Below are positions 44,324 to 52,857 of a stretch of DNA of 64,000 bases, one piece after another. Below the pieces are notes generated by a model. That model searched no databases and was not told the DNA's origin. It saw nothing but the letters and a program-made list of their open reading frames with translations. The translations under genes and the position numbers were made by a program. Source of the DNA: JAHDVS01 sp964370985 (GTDB lineage Bacteria > Actinomycetota > Thermoleophilia > Gaiellales > Gaiellaceae); contig CAYJLE010000009.1 in assembly GCA_964370985.1 (NCBI GenBank), forward strand, positions 1-64,000, read 5' to 3'. Position 1 is the first letter of the stretch; each line of letters opens with the position of its first letter.

Positions 44324-45180
44324 GGAGCGGCTTCGTCGCGCTCGCCGGGCGGCCGAACGTCGGCAAGTCGACGCTCGTGAACGCGCTCTGTGGCGGCAAG
44401 GTCGCGATCGTCTCCGACAAGCCCCAGACGACGCGCCATCGCGTCTCGGGCGTCGTCGAGGGCGAGGGCTACCAGCTCGTCCTGGTCGACCTGCCGGGTT
44501 TCCAGCGGCCGCTCGACCCGCTGACGGAGCGGATGCAGCGCACCGTCGACCGGGGGCTCGCCGACGTCGACGGCGTGCTGCTCGTGCTCGCCGCCGACGA
44601 GCCGACCGGGCCAGGTGACCGGTTCGTCGCACGGCGCGTGTTCGGGGGCAGCGCACCCGTCGTGATCGTCCTCAACAAGGTCGACCGGCTGGGGCCGGCC
44701 GAAATCGCGGAGCAGATCGAGCGGGTCGCCGAGCTGGGCGACTTCCGTGCGCTGCACCCCGTGAGCGCCCGCACCGGCGACGGCATCTCGGCGCTTCGCG
44801 ACGAGCTGGTTGCTCTCCTGCCGGAGGGGCCTCGCTACTTCCCGGAAGGCGCCACGACCGATCAGCCGCTTGGCTTCCGCGTCGCCGAGCTCGTTCGCGA
44901 GCGGGCGCTCGAGCTGACCCGGGAGGAGGTTCCGCATGCGATCACCGTGGAGGTCGAGGAGCTCGGCGAGCGGCGCGTCCGCGCGAGCGTTCTGGTCGAG
45001 ACGGAGGCGCAGAAGCGGATCGTGGTCGGGCACGGCGGGCGGATGATCAAGGAGATCGGGATCCGCGCGCGCCCCGAGATCGAGCGCCTGCTGGGCGGGC
45101 CCGTCTTCCTCGAGCTGCGCGTCAAGGTCCGGCCCAGGTGGCGTCGCGACGGGGCCTTGCTCGAGCGGCTCGGGTTGTGA
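44320..45180 (+). CDS. era: GTPase Era
   Basis: Ribosome-assembly GTPase that binds the 3' end of 16S rRNA. 286 residues: GRPNVGKSTLVNAL (G1), SDKPQTTRHRV (G2), DLPGFQRPLD (G3), NKVDRLG (G4), and the C-terminal KH domain VVGHGGRMIKEIGIRARPEIE. The usual G3 DTPG is DLPG here. GTG 44320 overlaps the cdd stop. With ybeY and rsfS it belongs to 30S/50S maturation. Confidence 0.97.
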   Translation: MRSGFVALAGRPNVGKSTLVNALCGGKVAIVSDKPQTTRHRVSGVVEGEGYQLVLVDLPGFQRPLDPLTERMQRTVDRGLADVDGVLLVLAADEPTGPGDRFVARRVFGGSAPVVIVLNKVDRLGPAEIAEQIERVAELGDFRALHPVSARTGDGISALRDELVALLPEGPRYFPEGATTDQPLGFRVAELVRERALELTREEVPHAITVEVEELGERRVRASVLVETEAQKRIVVGHGGRMIKEIGIRARPEIERLLGGPVFLELRVKVRPRWRRDGALLERLGL

Positions 45181-45218
45181 CCCGCCGGTCGGCGAGGCGC
45201 CGCGGTCGCTTCCGCGCG

Positions 45219-45224
45219 TAGGCT
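45219..45224 (+). promoter_or_regulatory. -10 box of the metallopeptidase gene, leaderless
   Basis: TAGGCT, six bases before ATG 45231. Confidence 0.6.
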
Positions 45225-45230
45225 TGGCGC

Positions 45231-46730
45231 ATGCCTCCGCTCGCCCCTGACGCGTTCGAGGAGGAGCTCGCCCGCTACCTGTTCGAGCGGTCCGAGGAGG
45301 CGCGTGCCGTGCGCGTGGGGGCGAAGGAGACGTCCGAGCAGGCGGCGATCGTCGCCCGCTACGCGGGCCTGTTCACCCGCGCGCAGCACAACGGGCTGCG
45401 CGAGGCGGAGGTATCGGCGAGCGGCGCCGCCCGTGAGCGGCTGCTCCGCCTGCGCGAGGCCTGCGCAGGCGGGATCGTCGCGGCCGAGCTCGCCGAGCGC
45501 GCGGATGCGCTCGAGAACGCGATCCTCGCCTGCCGGATCGACTTCGACGGGGAGTCGCTGCCGCTGCGTGCCGCCCAGGCGCGGCTTGCGGTGCTCGAGC
45601 CGTACGTGGCGCGGGATCGCCTCGGCGGGCTCGTGACCGACGCATCCGCCGCGTTCAATCCCGAGCGGCTCGAGCTGCTGCGCTGCGGCGAGGGCCTCGA
45701 CGCGGAGCTTTCCGGCGAGCCGGATCCCGTGCGGCGAAGCGGCGAGCTGAAGGGCGTCGATCTCCACGCCCTCGCCAGCGCCCTCGAGAGCGCGTCGGCG
45801 CAGCTCGACGGCCCGTACGCGACGCTGCGCGGCCGCTGGCTCGACCGGCTGCTCGGGGCGGATCGCGACGATCAACCGCTGTCCGCCCATTTCTCCTACG
45901 TACGCCGCCTGTCGCCGCTCGCGTCCACGTATGCGAAGGAGCGCGCCGTCGCCGTGTGCCTCGAGACCCTGACCGCGCTCGGCTTCGACCTCGCCGGCGA
46001 CGAGCGCATCCGGCTCGACCTCGACGACCGTCCCCAGAAGAACCCGCGAGCGTGCGTGATCGCCTCCGACCCGCCGCGTGTCGTCCACCTGATCACGCGC
46101 GCCCAGGGCGGGCTCGCCGACTACCAGGCGTTCCTGCACGAGGCCGGCCACGCGCTCCACTACGCCGGCTGCGACCCCGAGCTGCCGTACGCGTTCCGGC
46201 GGCTGGCGCGCGACCACGCGCTGACCGAGATCTACTCGTTCCTCGTCGAGTCCGTGACGCACGAGCCGGGCTGGCACGCCGAGCACTTCGGGCTCGACGT
46301 GGCCGGGGCCGAGGCGAACGCCGAGGCGACGAGGTTCCTCGACGCAGGCCTGTTTCGGCGCTACACCGCCAAGCTGCGCTACGAGCTGGGTCTCTGGGCT
46401 GACTTCGCGAACGCGGCGGAGCACGCGTCCGAGTACGAGCGCCTCGTGTCGGAGGCGAGCGGGTTTCGCTATCCGCGCTCCGGCTTCCTGGCCGACATGG
46501 ACGACGGCTTCTACTCCGCGGACTACCTCCGCGCCTGGATCCGCGCCGCCCAGGTGCGCGCTCATCTTCGCCGGGAGGCGGGCGAGGGCTGGTGGCGGCG
46601 GGCGGAGACGGGCGAGCTCCTGCGCGGCCTGTTTCGCGAAGGCACGCAGCCCTCGAGCGAGGACGTCGCGGCTCGGCTCGGCTTCGAGCCGCTCGACACC
46701 GGCCCGCTCGTCGCCGAGCTTGCCGCGTGA
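45231..46730 (+). CDS. Zinc metallopeptidase, M3-like (gluzincin)
   Basis: 499 residues, mostly helical. The active site is QAFLHEAGHALHYAG with H303, E304 and H307, and a likely third ligand E333 in LTEIYSFLVESV. The order HExxH followed by a glutamate about 30 residues later and the helical build fit oligopeptidases of family M3 or M32; the M3-specific tail is only weakly recognisable. No signal peptide, so it probably digests peptides in the cytoplasm. Leaderless start. It is not part of the era operon. Confidence 0.75.
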   Translation: MPPLAPDAFEEELARYLFERSEEARAVRVGAKETSEQAAIVARYAGLFTRAQHNGLREAEVSASGAARERLLRLREACAGGIVAAELAERADALENAILACRIDFDGESLPLRAAQARLAVLEPYVARDRLGGLVTDASAAFNPERLELLRCGEGLDAELSGEPDPVRRSGELKGVDLHALASALESASAQLDGPYATLRGRWLDRLLGADRDDQPLSAHFSYVRRLSPLASTYAKERAVAVCLETLTALGFDLAGDERIRLDLDDRPQKNPRACVIASDPPRVVHLITRAQGGLADYQAFLHEAGHALHYAGCDPELPYAFRRLARDHALTEIYSFLVESVTHEPGWHAEHFGLDVAGAEANAEATRFLDAGLFRRYTAKLRYELGLWADFANAAEHASEYERLVSEASGFRYPRSGFLADMDDGFYSADYLRAWIRAAQVRAHLRREAGEGWWRRAETGELLRGLFREGTQPSSEDVAARLGFEPLDTGPLVAELAA

Positions 46731-46754
46731 GCGGTGGCGGCCCGGCGCGACCCC

Positions 46755-46760
46755 TACAAT
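46755..46760 (+). promoter_or_regulatory. Candidate -10 box for the 26-aa ORF and TrpC-like gene
   Basis: TACAAT, eleven bases before ATG 46772; a transcript would have a leader of four or five bases. Confidence 0.5.
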
Positions 46761-46771
46761 GGCGGTCGCCG

Positions 46772-46852
46772 ATGGCGTTACGGCTCGAGCAGCTCGCGAC
46801 GACGATCGAACGTGCCGTGCCGGGCGTCGTGCAGCGCGGGCGGACGCCATGA
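46772..46852 (+). CDS. Short upstream reading frame (26 aa)
   Basis: ATG 46772 opens MALRLEQLATTIERAVPGVV and ends with TGA that overlaps the ATG of the next gene (ATGA). It is close behind a -10-like TACAAT, so it would be the first frame on that mRNA. The peptide has an amphipathic look and no tryptophan, so it is not a classical trp attenuator leader. It may be a leader for translational coupling. I cannot prove that it is translated. Confidence 0.45.
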   Translation: MALRLEQLATTIERAVPGVVQRGRTP

Positions 46853-47484
46853 GCGGTCAGCCGTCCGGCTGGCCTCGAAGACGGTTCAGCCAGGCGATCT
46901 CGGAAGGCGACGGCATCTCCGTGATCCCGCTCGTGCGCGGCCTGCTCGAGGAGCGTGCCCGGGAGGCGGAGGATGCGGGCGCCGAGGCGCTCGCGGTCGA
47001 GGTACCCGACGACGTTGCCTCCCTGCGCCCAGCCACCGGCCTGCCGCTGGTCCTGCACGCCGGCGTGTCCGACGAGGGGACGCTGCATGCCGCGCGGGGC
47101 GCGGGCGCCGACGCGTGCGTGCTCGCGTTCGGCGAGCTGGCCGGAGAGGGGACGCTGCTCGAGGAACTCGCCGGCATTGCGCAGAGCCTCGGGCTCGACT
47201 GGGCTCTCGCCGTGTGCAGCGAGGAGGAGCTCGAGCAGGCGCTCGAGCGGCTCGACCCCGAGATCGTCGCCCTCCGTGCGCGCGGGGACGACGGGGCCGA
47301 GGAGGCGCTCGAGCGGATGCTCGACCTCCTCCCGGACGTGCCGGCGGGCAAGCTCGTCGTCGCCGAGGCGAACGCACCGAGCCGCGAGCAGGTGCTCGAG
47401 CTGGAGCGCGCCGGTGTCGACGCGGTGCTGCTGACCGCGGAGCTCGCCCCCCGGTCGCTCGGGGAGCTGACCGGCCGCGTGTAG
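46849..47484 (+). CDS. TrpC-like TIM-barrel protein without catalytic residues
   Basis: 211 residues that follow the order of indole-3-glycerol-phosphate synthase: RRFSQAISEGDGISVIP, GADACVLAFGEL, LGLDWALAVCSEEEL, VVAEANAPSREQVLELERAGVDAVLL. Key TrpC residues are missing when the segments are matched: the E-K of EYKR or EIKR becomes LVR, the lysine of the KDF motif is absent (VLHAGVS), the glutamate of VEVH becomes A (LAVC), and the asparagine of INNR is R. Only the late glutamate (VAEA) remains. Probably a pseudo-enzyme with a regulatory or new role. A true trpC must be elsewhere. Confidence 0.6.
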   Translation: MSGQPSGWPRRRFSQAISEGDGISVIPLVRGLLEERAREAEDAGAEALAVEVPDDVASLRPATGLPLVLHAGVSDEGTLHAARGAGADACVLAFGELAGEGTLLEELAGIAQSLGLDWALAVCSEEELEQALERLDPEIVALRARGDDGAEEALERMLDLLPDVPAGKLVVAEANAPSREQVLELERAGVDAVLLTAELAPRSLGELTGRV

Positions 47485-47490
47485 CGCCGG

Positions 47491-48546
47491 CTACCCGAAG
47501 AACGCCCGCGCCACCTCGTACCACTCCGCCGGCACGGTCTTGAGCCCGGCGACGGCCTCGGCCAGCGGCACCGCCACGATCGTGTCGCCCTGGAGCGCGG
47601 CCATCGTCCCGAACCGCCCCTCCTTCACGAGGTCGGCTGCCTTCAGGCCGAAGCGGGTCGCGAGCACGCGGTCGCGCGCGGTCGGCGTACCGCCGCGCTG
47701 GACGTGGCCGAGCACCGTCACGCGCGTCTCGAAGCCCGTGCGCTCCTCGATCTCGCGGCCGAGCAGCTCGCCGACGCCGCCCAGGCGGGCGTGTCCGAAC
47801 TGGTCGGTCGCCGCGGGCGGCCGGGCGACCGCGGCCCGCTCGCCCGACGCGGTGGCGAGCTCGTAGCCTTCGCTGACGACGACGATCGAGAAGTCCTTGC
47901 CGCGGGCGTGGCGGCGGCGGATCTCCTCGCAGGCCGCCTCGACGGTGATCGGGTGCTCGGGGATCAGGATCACGTCGGCGCCGCTCGCGATCCCGCTCAT
48001 GACCGCGATCCAGCCGGTGTGCCGGCCCATCACCTCGACGACCATGACCCGGTTGTGGGACTCCGCGGTCGTGTGCAGGCGATCGATCGCCTCGGTCGCG
48101 ATCGAGACGGCCGTGTCGAAGCCGAACGTGTAGTCGGTGGCCGAGAGATCGTTGTCGATCGTCTTCGGCACGCCGACGACCGGCAGCCCGTGCTCGGCGT
48201 GGAGGCGGGCGGCGACGCCGAGCGTGTCCTCGCCGCCGACCGCGACGAGCGCGTCGAGCCCGGCCTCGCCGACGGTCGCGAGTACGCGCTCGACGCCGTC
48301 CTCGATCGTGTACGGGTTCGTCCGCGACGTCCCGAGGATGGTGCCGCCGCGCGGCAGGATCCCGGAGATCTCCCGGCGACCGAGCTGGGCGAGCTTCCCC
48401 TCGACGAGGCCGCGCCAGCCCTCGCGCACGCCGATCGCGGTGTCGCCCCGGTCGAGCGCCCGGCGCGCGACCGCGCGGATGACGGCGTTCAGCCCGGGGC
48501 AGTCGCCGCCGCCGGTCAGGATGCCGATCGTGATGCTATTCGCCAA
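47491..48546 (-). CDS. pfkA: 6-phosphofructokinase, probably pyrophosphate-dependent
   Basis: Glycolytic/gluconeogenic enzyme of 351 residues. ITIGILTGGGDCPGLNAVIR at the start; the donor-site motif is GGEDTLG and the next is PKTIDNDL. In this family G at the position after the acidic residue favours ATP, while D (here D in GGED) together with K in PKTIDND marks pyrophosphate use, as in Amycolatopsis. Active-site residues in TIDND and MGRHTGWIA are intact. The start is TTG 48544-48546; no ATG fits. Confidence 0.9.
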   Translation of the reverse strand: MANSITIGILTGGGDCPGLNAVIRAVARRALDRGDTAIGVREGWRGLVEGKLAQLGRREISGILPRGGTILGTSRTNPYTIEDGVERVLATVGEAGLDALVAVGGEDTLGVAARLHAEHGLPVVGVPKTIDNDLSATDYTFGFDTAVSIATEAIDRLHTTAESHNRVMVVEVMGRHTGWIAVMSGIASGADVILIPEHPITVEAACEEIRRRHARGKDFSIVVVSEGYELATASGERAAVARPPAATDQFGHARLGGVGELLGREIEERTGFETRVTVLGHVQRGGTPTARDRVLATRFGLKAADLVKEGRFGTMAALQGDTIVAVPLAEAVAGLKTVPAEWYEVARAFFG

Positions 48547-48611
48547 CTTTCCCGGTTTCCTGTCGTCAACAGCATCGCATGAGTGCGGCGCTGGATCTCA
48601 CGCGAGCCCGA

Positions 48612-48696
48612 TGCCGAAGGCGGGGGTCGAACCCGCACGGGGCACAGCCCCACTGGATTTTGAGTCCAGCGCGTCTACCAGTTCCGCCACTTCGGC
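48612..48696 (-). tRNA. tRNA-Leu (anticodon CAA)
   Basis: Minus-strand gene of 85 bases with acceptor stem GCCGAAG/CTTCGGC and discriminator A. The anticodon loop CTCAAAA gives CAA (plus-strand 48660-48662), reading UUG. A long variable arm (GGGGC...GCCCC type) is present, as expected for leucine class II tRNA. CCA is not encoded. A minus-strand TATGAT (48706-48711) is a likely -10 box. Confidence 0.96.
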
Positions 48697-48722
48697 AGCG
48701 CGATCATCATAGCCCCGGGGTC

Positions 48723-48751
48723 TTGTCGGGCTCGCGTGCCGGGGCGATAAT
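48723..48751 (+). promoter_or_regulatory. Promoter of the livJ-type gene
   Basis: -35 TTGTCG (48723-48728), 17-base spacer, -10 GATAAT (48746-48751). The leader of about 60 bases ends in a Shine-Dalgarno AAGGAGG (48807-48813). Confidence 0.6.
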
Positions 48752-48817
48752 CCGCTTTTCGGAGGCCGCTCGGGGATGCGGCGCCGGGAGGCAAGCAGGG
48801 CGACAGAAGGAGGAGAC

Positions 48818-50194
48818 GTGAGGCGAAACAGGCTATTCGTCCTACTGGCGGTGCTCGCCGGAGTGTTGGCGTTCCTCGCCGTAGGTTGCGGCGGCGACGA
48901 CGAGGCTACCCCGCCCGTGGACACCCCGACCGAGACCGAGGCGCCCGCCGAGGAGCCGGCGGAGGAGCCCGCCGAAGAGCCGGCCGAGGAGCCCGCCGAG
49001 GAGCCCGCGACGCCGGCATTCGAGCTGCGCGTCGGCGTGGTGACGTCGCTGACCGGCGATCTTTCGCCGTTCGGGCCCGGCATCGACCGGGCTGCCCGGC
49101 TCGCTGCGGACCTCGGGAACGCGGCACTCGCGAACGCGGGTCTGACGGACGCGTCCGTCGCGGTCGTCGCCACCGAGGACGACCAGACCAAGGCGACCGC
49201 CGGCGTCGAGGCGGCCACCAAGCTCGTGCAGTCAGACGGCGTCCAGGTGATCATCGGGTCGCTCGCCTCGTCGGTGACGATCCCGATCGCCGAGTCGGTC
49301 TCGATCCCGAACAACGTGATCCAGATCTCGCCCGCGTCGACGGCGGTCGCGATCAGCGATATCGCGGATGGCGGGATGCTCTGGCGCACGCCGCCGTCGG
49401 ATGCGGCGCAGGCGCCGATCCTCGCTGCGGCCGTGGCCGAGGCGTTCGGGACCGACGCCACGATCAACGTGGGGGCCCGCAACGACGCCTACGGCGTTGG
49501 GCTCGCCGACGGCTTCGAGGCCGAGTGGCAGGCGCTCGGCGGCACGGTCGGTGCCTCCGTCCGCTGGAACCCCGAGGCCGCGACCTTCGATACCGAGGCG
49601 CAGCAGATCGCCGGCGGAGAGCCGGACGGCTGGGTGATCGTCGACTTCCCCGAGACCTGGGCGAAGATGGGACCCGCGCTCGTCAGGACGGGTACCTGGG
49701 ATCCGGCGCGGACGTTCAGCACGGACGGGCTGAAGGACGTCACCCTGCCCGAGCTCGCCGGCGCGGAGACGACCGAGGGCATGCGCGGCACGGCCGCGGG
49801 CTCGGGCGGTGAGACGCCGGCCGGCGAGGCGTTCGGCGCTGCCTTCGCCGCCGCCTACCCCGATGTCGAGCGGCAGCTCTTCGAGGAGCACACGTTCGAC
49901 GCGGTCATGGTCGCGTTCCTGGCGGCACTCCAGGCCGGCTCCTCGGATCCCGCCGCGATCGCGGAGAACCTGCAGGCGATCTCCGGCCCGCCCGGCCTCG
50001 AGGGCACGTTCGAGGACATCGACGCGCTCGTGGCCGCCATCCTGGCGGGCGAGGACGTCGACTACCAGGGTGCCTCGGGCGTGATCGACTTCGACGAGAA
50101 CGGCGATGTCAGCGCCGATGGCGCCCTCTACGACCTGTGGCAGTTCGTGGACGGCGAGCTGACGATCCTCGAGACCGTGGAATTCGGGGCCTAG
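48818..50194 (+). CDS. livJ: ABC transporter substrate-binding lipoprotein, branched-chain amino-acid type
   Basis: 458 residues. Lipoprotein signal RLFVLLAVLAGVLAFLAVGC with the lipobox cysteine, then a proline/glutamate linker (PAEE repeated five times) that would span the wall, then a type I periplasmic-binding fold: LRVGVVTSLTGDLSPFGPGIDRAARLA, VIIGSLASSVTIPIAE, and VGARNDAYGVGLADGF. GTG 48818 is chosen because of the Shine-Dalgarno and the signal peptide; upstream frame is open to 48776. The transport genes are convergent, so binding protein and permease are on separate transcripts. Substrate could also be an amide or other small polar compound. Confidence 0.92.
   Translation: MRRNRLFVLLAVLAGVLAFLAVGCGGDDEATPPVDTPTETEAPAEEPAEEPAEEPAEEPAEEPATPAFELRVGVVTSLTGDLSPFGPGIDRAARLAADLGNAALANAGLTDASVAVVATEDDQTKATAGVEAATKLVQSDGVQVIIGSLASSVTIPIAESVSIPNNVIQISPASTAVAISDIADGGMLWRTPPSDAAQAPILAAAVAEAFGTDATINVGARNDAYGVGLADGFEAEWQALGGTVGASVRWNPEAATFDTEAQQIAGGEPDGWVIVDFPETWAKMGPALVRTGTWDPARTFSTDGLKDVTLPELAGAETTEGMRGTAAGSGGETPAGEAFGAAFAAAYPDVERQLFEEHTFDAVMVAFLAALQAGSSDPAAIAENLQAISGPPGLEGTFEDIDALVAAILAGEDVDYQGASGVIDFDENGDVSADGALYDLWQFVDGELTILETVEFGA
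48944..49003 (+). repeat. PAEE linker repeat (5 x 12 bases)
   Basis: Five 12-base units coding Pro-Ala-Glu-Glu in the lipoprotein stalk; codon third positions vary slightly between units. Confidence 0.9.
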
Positions 50195-50220
50195 GCGCCT
50201 CGCCGCGGTAGCACTAGCGA

Positions 50221-50252
50221 GCAGCGGGCGGGGCCTCGGCCCCGCCCGCTGC
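50221..50252. terminator. Bidirectional terminator between livJ and livF
   Basis: A perfect 14-base stem, GCAGCGGGCGGGGC paired with GCCCCGCCCGCTGC, around the loop CTCG, placed between two convergent genes. There is no long T-tract on either side, so it probably works through stem stability. Confidence 0.75.
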
Positions 50253-50256
50253 CGCC

Positions 50257-51063
50257 TCAGCGGTCGGGCGGCTCCCGGAGCGGCTCGGCCTCGTAGTCCT
50301 CCGCGACCAGCGCCGCCGCTGCGAGGCGTCCGCGGCCGCCGAGGTAGAGGTCGATCACCTTCTCGTCGTGGAGGAGTCGCTCGCCGGGGCCCTCGAAGCG
50401 GTTGCGGCCCATGTCGAGCACGTAGCCGTAGTCGGACATCGCGAGCGAGCGGCGGGCGTTCTGCTCGACGATGATCATCGAGATCCCGCTGGCGTTGATC
50501 TCGCGGATCTTGTCGAAGACCTCGTCGACGACGTTCGGGGCGAGCCCGGCCGACGGCTCGTCGAGGAGGAGCAGGCTCGGGCCGGCCATCAGCGCCCGGG
50601 CCATCGCGAGCATCTGCCGCTGGCCCCCCGAGAGGCCGCCGGCTCTCGCCCGGCGGCGCTCTCGCAGCAGCGGGAACAGCTCGAACATCTGCTCGAGCCG
50701 CTCGTCGATGCCCGTGCGGAGCAGGAACGCCCCCATCTCGAGGTTTTCCTGGATCGACATGTTCGGGAACACGTTGTCGAGCTGGGGGATGTAGGAGAGC
50801 CCGAGGGCCGTCACTCGATGCGGCTTCAGCCCGGTGATGTCGTGCTCGGACCCGTCGGGCCGGTAGACGACGCTTCCTTCGCGAGGCGTGAGGAAGCCGT
50901 AGATCGTCTTCAGGAGCGTCGACTTGCCGGCCCCGTTCGGCCCGATCACCGACACGATCGCGCCTCTCGGGACGACGATCGAGACGTCGTGGAGGATGTT
51001 GACCTCGAAGTAGCCGGCCTTCAGGCCGGACGTCTCGAGGATCGGCGGGGCGGGCTCGCTCAC
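50257..51063 (-). CDS. livF: Branched-chain amino-acid ABC transporter ATP-binding protein LivF
   Basis: 268 residues. Walker A GPNGAGKSTLL, Q-loop region, signature LSGGQRQMLAMARAL and Walker B LLLLDEPSAGLAPNVV, then IVEQNARRSL (the LivF H-loop replacement with Q-N). GLSYIPQLDNVFPNMS is LivF-like. GTG 51063 overlaps the livG stop (GTGA). A C-terminal extension of about 15 acidic residues is unusual. Confidence 0.93.
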   Translation of the reverse strand: MSEPAPPILETSGLKAGYFEVNILHDVSIVVPRGAIVSVIGPNGAGKSTLLKTIYGFLTPREGSVVYRPDGSEHDITGLKPHRVTALGLSYIPQLDNVFPNMSIQENLEMGAFLLRTGIDERLEQMFELFPLLRERRRARAGGLSGGQRQMLAMARALMAGPSLLLLDEPSAGLAPNVVDEVFDKIREINASGISMIIVEQNARRSLAMSDYGYVLDMGRNRFEGPGERLLHDEKVIDLYLGGRGRLAAAALVAEDYEAEPLREPPDR

Positions 51064-51872
51064 GGCTCCGGCCCTCCGGGTGCGGGGGCGGGTGGCGGGG
51101 CGGAGGCGCCGGTGCCGAGGTAGGCGTCGACGACCCGCTTGTCGCGCCGCACCTCGCCCGGCGAGCCGTCCGCGATCACCTTGCCCTCGTTCATCACGAT
51201 CACGCGCTCGCTGACGGTCATCACGACTTCCATGTCGTGCTCGATCAGGAGAAAGGTCATGCCGAGGTCGGCCTGGAGCACCTTCATGTGCTCCAGGAGC
51301 TCGAGCCCGAGCGTGGGGTTGACGCCGGCCATCGGCTCGTCGAGCAGCACCAGCTCCGGCTCCGTCATCAGGGCCCGCGCGAACTCGAGTAGCTTGCGCT
51401 GACCGCCGGAGAGCGTGCCCGCGTAGTCGTCAGCGAGCCGGCTCAGCCGCACGAAGCTCAGGAGCTCGCGGGCCCGATCGGCGATCTCGCGTTCCCGCTG
51501 GCGGTACTGCCTCGGTTGCAGGACGATGCGCCAGAGATGCTCGCCGGGCTGGTTGCGCGCAGCCAGCATCACGTTCTCGAGCACCGTCATCTTCGTCAGC
51601 GCCTTGGTGATCTGGAACGTCCTGACCAGCCCGCGCTTCGCGATCGTGTGCGGCGAGCGGCGGTCGATGCGCTCCCCCTTGAACCGGATCTCCCCCCGCT
51701 CGGGCCGGTAGAAGCCGGAGACGACGTTGAAGAGCGTCGTCTTGCCCGCGCCGTTCGGGCCGATCAGCGCCGTGATCGACCCGCTGGCCACGTCGAGCGT
51801 CGCGCCGTCGACGGCGGCGATGCCCCCGAAGTGCTTCTCGACGCCGGTGACGGTGAGGATGGGGCTACTCAA
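51060..51872 (-). CDS. livG: Branched-chain amino-acid ABC transporter ATP-binding protein LivG
   Basis: 270 residues. Walker A GPNGAGKTTLFNVVSGF, signature LSGGQRKLLEFARAL, Walker B LVLLDEPMAGVNP, H-loop LLIEHDMEVVM. RTFQITKALTKMTVLENVMLA is the LivG pattern. The start appears to be TTG 51870-51872 (LSSPILTVTGVEKHFGG), overlapping the livM stop by eight bases. The C-terminal tail is rich in proline and alanine. Confidence 0.92.
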   Translation of the reverse strand: MSSPILTVTGVEKHFGGIAAVDGATLDVASGSITALIGPNGAGKTTLFNVVSGFYRPERGEIRFKGERIDRRSPHTIAKRGLVRTFQITKALTKMTVLENVMLAARNQPGEHLWRIVLQPRQYRQREREIADRARELLSFVRLSRLADDYAGTLSGGQRKLLEFARALMTEPELVLLDEPMAGVNPTLGLELLEHMKVLQADLGMTFLLIEHDMEVVMTVSERVIVMNEGKVIADGSPGEVRRDKRVVDAYLGTGASAPPPAPAPGGPEP

Positions 51873-52857
51873 GGACCATCTCCTCCCGCTTGCCGAACAG
51901 TCCCTGCGGGCGGAACGCCATCAGCGCGATCAGGATCACGCCGACGATGACGAGGCGCAGGTAGGCCCGGTCCGCGGAGCCGAAGTAGGTGAACGGCGGG
52001 AAATCGAAGAACCGCGTCCCGGCGAAGATGACCCCGAAGATCACGGCTCCGACGGGCACGGCCCAGTTCCTCGCCGTGCCGGCCAGGATCACGATGATGT
52101 AGGCGAAGAACGTCGTCAGCGGGTCGAAGTCGTGTGGGCTGAAGAACGAGAACTGGAAGGCGAAGAAGAGACCGGCGATCGCGGCGAGCCCGGCTCCGAG
52201 GGCGAGCGCCTGGAGCTTGTACGCGAACACGTTCTTGCCGAGTGCGGAGGCGGCGTCCTCGTCCTCCCGGATCGAGCGGAGCACCCGCCCCCACGGTGCC
52301 TTGACGAGCATCTGCATGACGACGATCAGCGCGATCGCGACCGTCCAGACGATCGCGAGCATCGCGGTGTCCTTGCCCATGTCCCCGAACACGGTCTCGA
52401 GCGCGTCCTGCACCTTCCCCTGGAAGGCGAGCCAGTCGCCGTTGTAGGAGGCGGAGCTGCCGCTGCCCTTCAGGTTGATCGTGCCGATCGGGCCTCCCGT
52501 GAGGTCGTTCTGGTTGAGCGCGACGTAGCGCACGATCTCCCCGAACGCGATCGTAGTGATCGCGAGGTAGTCGGCCCGCAGACGCAGCGTCGGCAGCCCG
52601 ATCAGGAGCCCGAACGCCATCGCGACGGCGATCCCGGCGAACGCGGCGGCCCACATCGGGACCTCGACCTTCACGATCAGGATCGCCATGGTGTAGGCGG
52701 CGATTGCCATGAACGCGACGTGGCCGAAGTTGAGCAGCCCGGTGAAGCCGAACTGGAGCTGGAGGCCGAGCGCGAAGATGGTGTAGATGCCGGCCACGAC
52801 CCCGACGAACGCCCAGAAGGACGGGCTGGCGATCGTCGTCGCGAGCAGGGCGCTCAT
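51865..52857 (-). CDS. livM: Branched-chain amino-acid ABC transporter permease LivM
   Basis: 330 residues, about ten membrane segments. FGFTGLLNFGHVAFMAIAAYT and GLPTLRLRADYLAITTIAFGEIVR are LivM signatures; a soluble loop of about 60 residues follows. It ends FRPQGLFGKREEMVLE. ATG 52855-52857 overlaps the livH stop (ATGA), so the chain of coupled genes is livH-livM-livG-livF. Confidence 0.94.
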   Translation of the reverse strand: MSALLATTIASPSFWAFVGVVAGIYTIFALGLQLQFGFTGLLNFGHVAFMAIAAYTMAILIVKVEVPMWAAAFAGIAVAMAFGLLIGLPTLRLRADYLAITTIAFGEIVRYVALNQNDLTGGPIGTINLKGSGSSASYNGDWLAFQGKVQDALETVFGDMGKDTAMLAIVWTVAIALIVVMQMLVKAPWGRVLRSIREDEDAASALGKNVFAYKLQALALGAGLAAIAGLFFAFQFSFFSPHDFDPLTTFFAYIIVILAGTARNWAVPVGAVIFGVIFAGTRFFDFPPFTYFGSADRAYLRLVIVGVILIALMAFRPQGLFGKREEMVLE

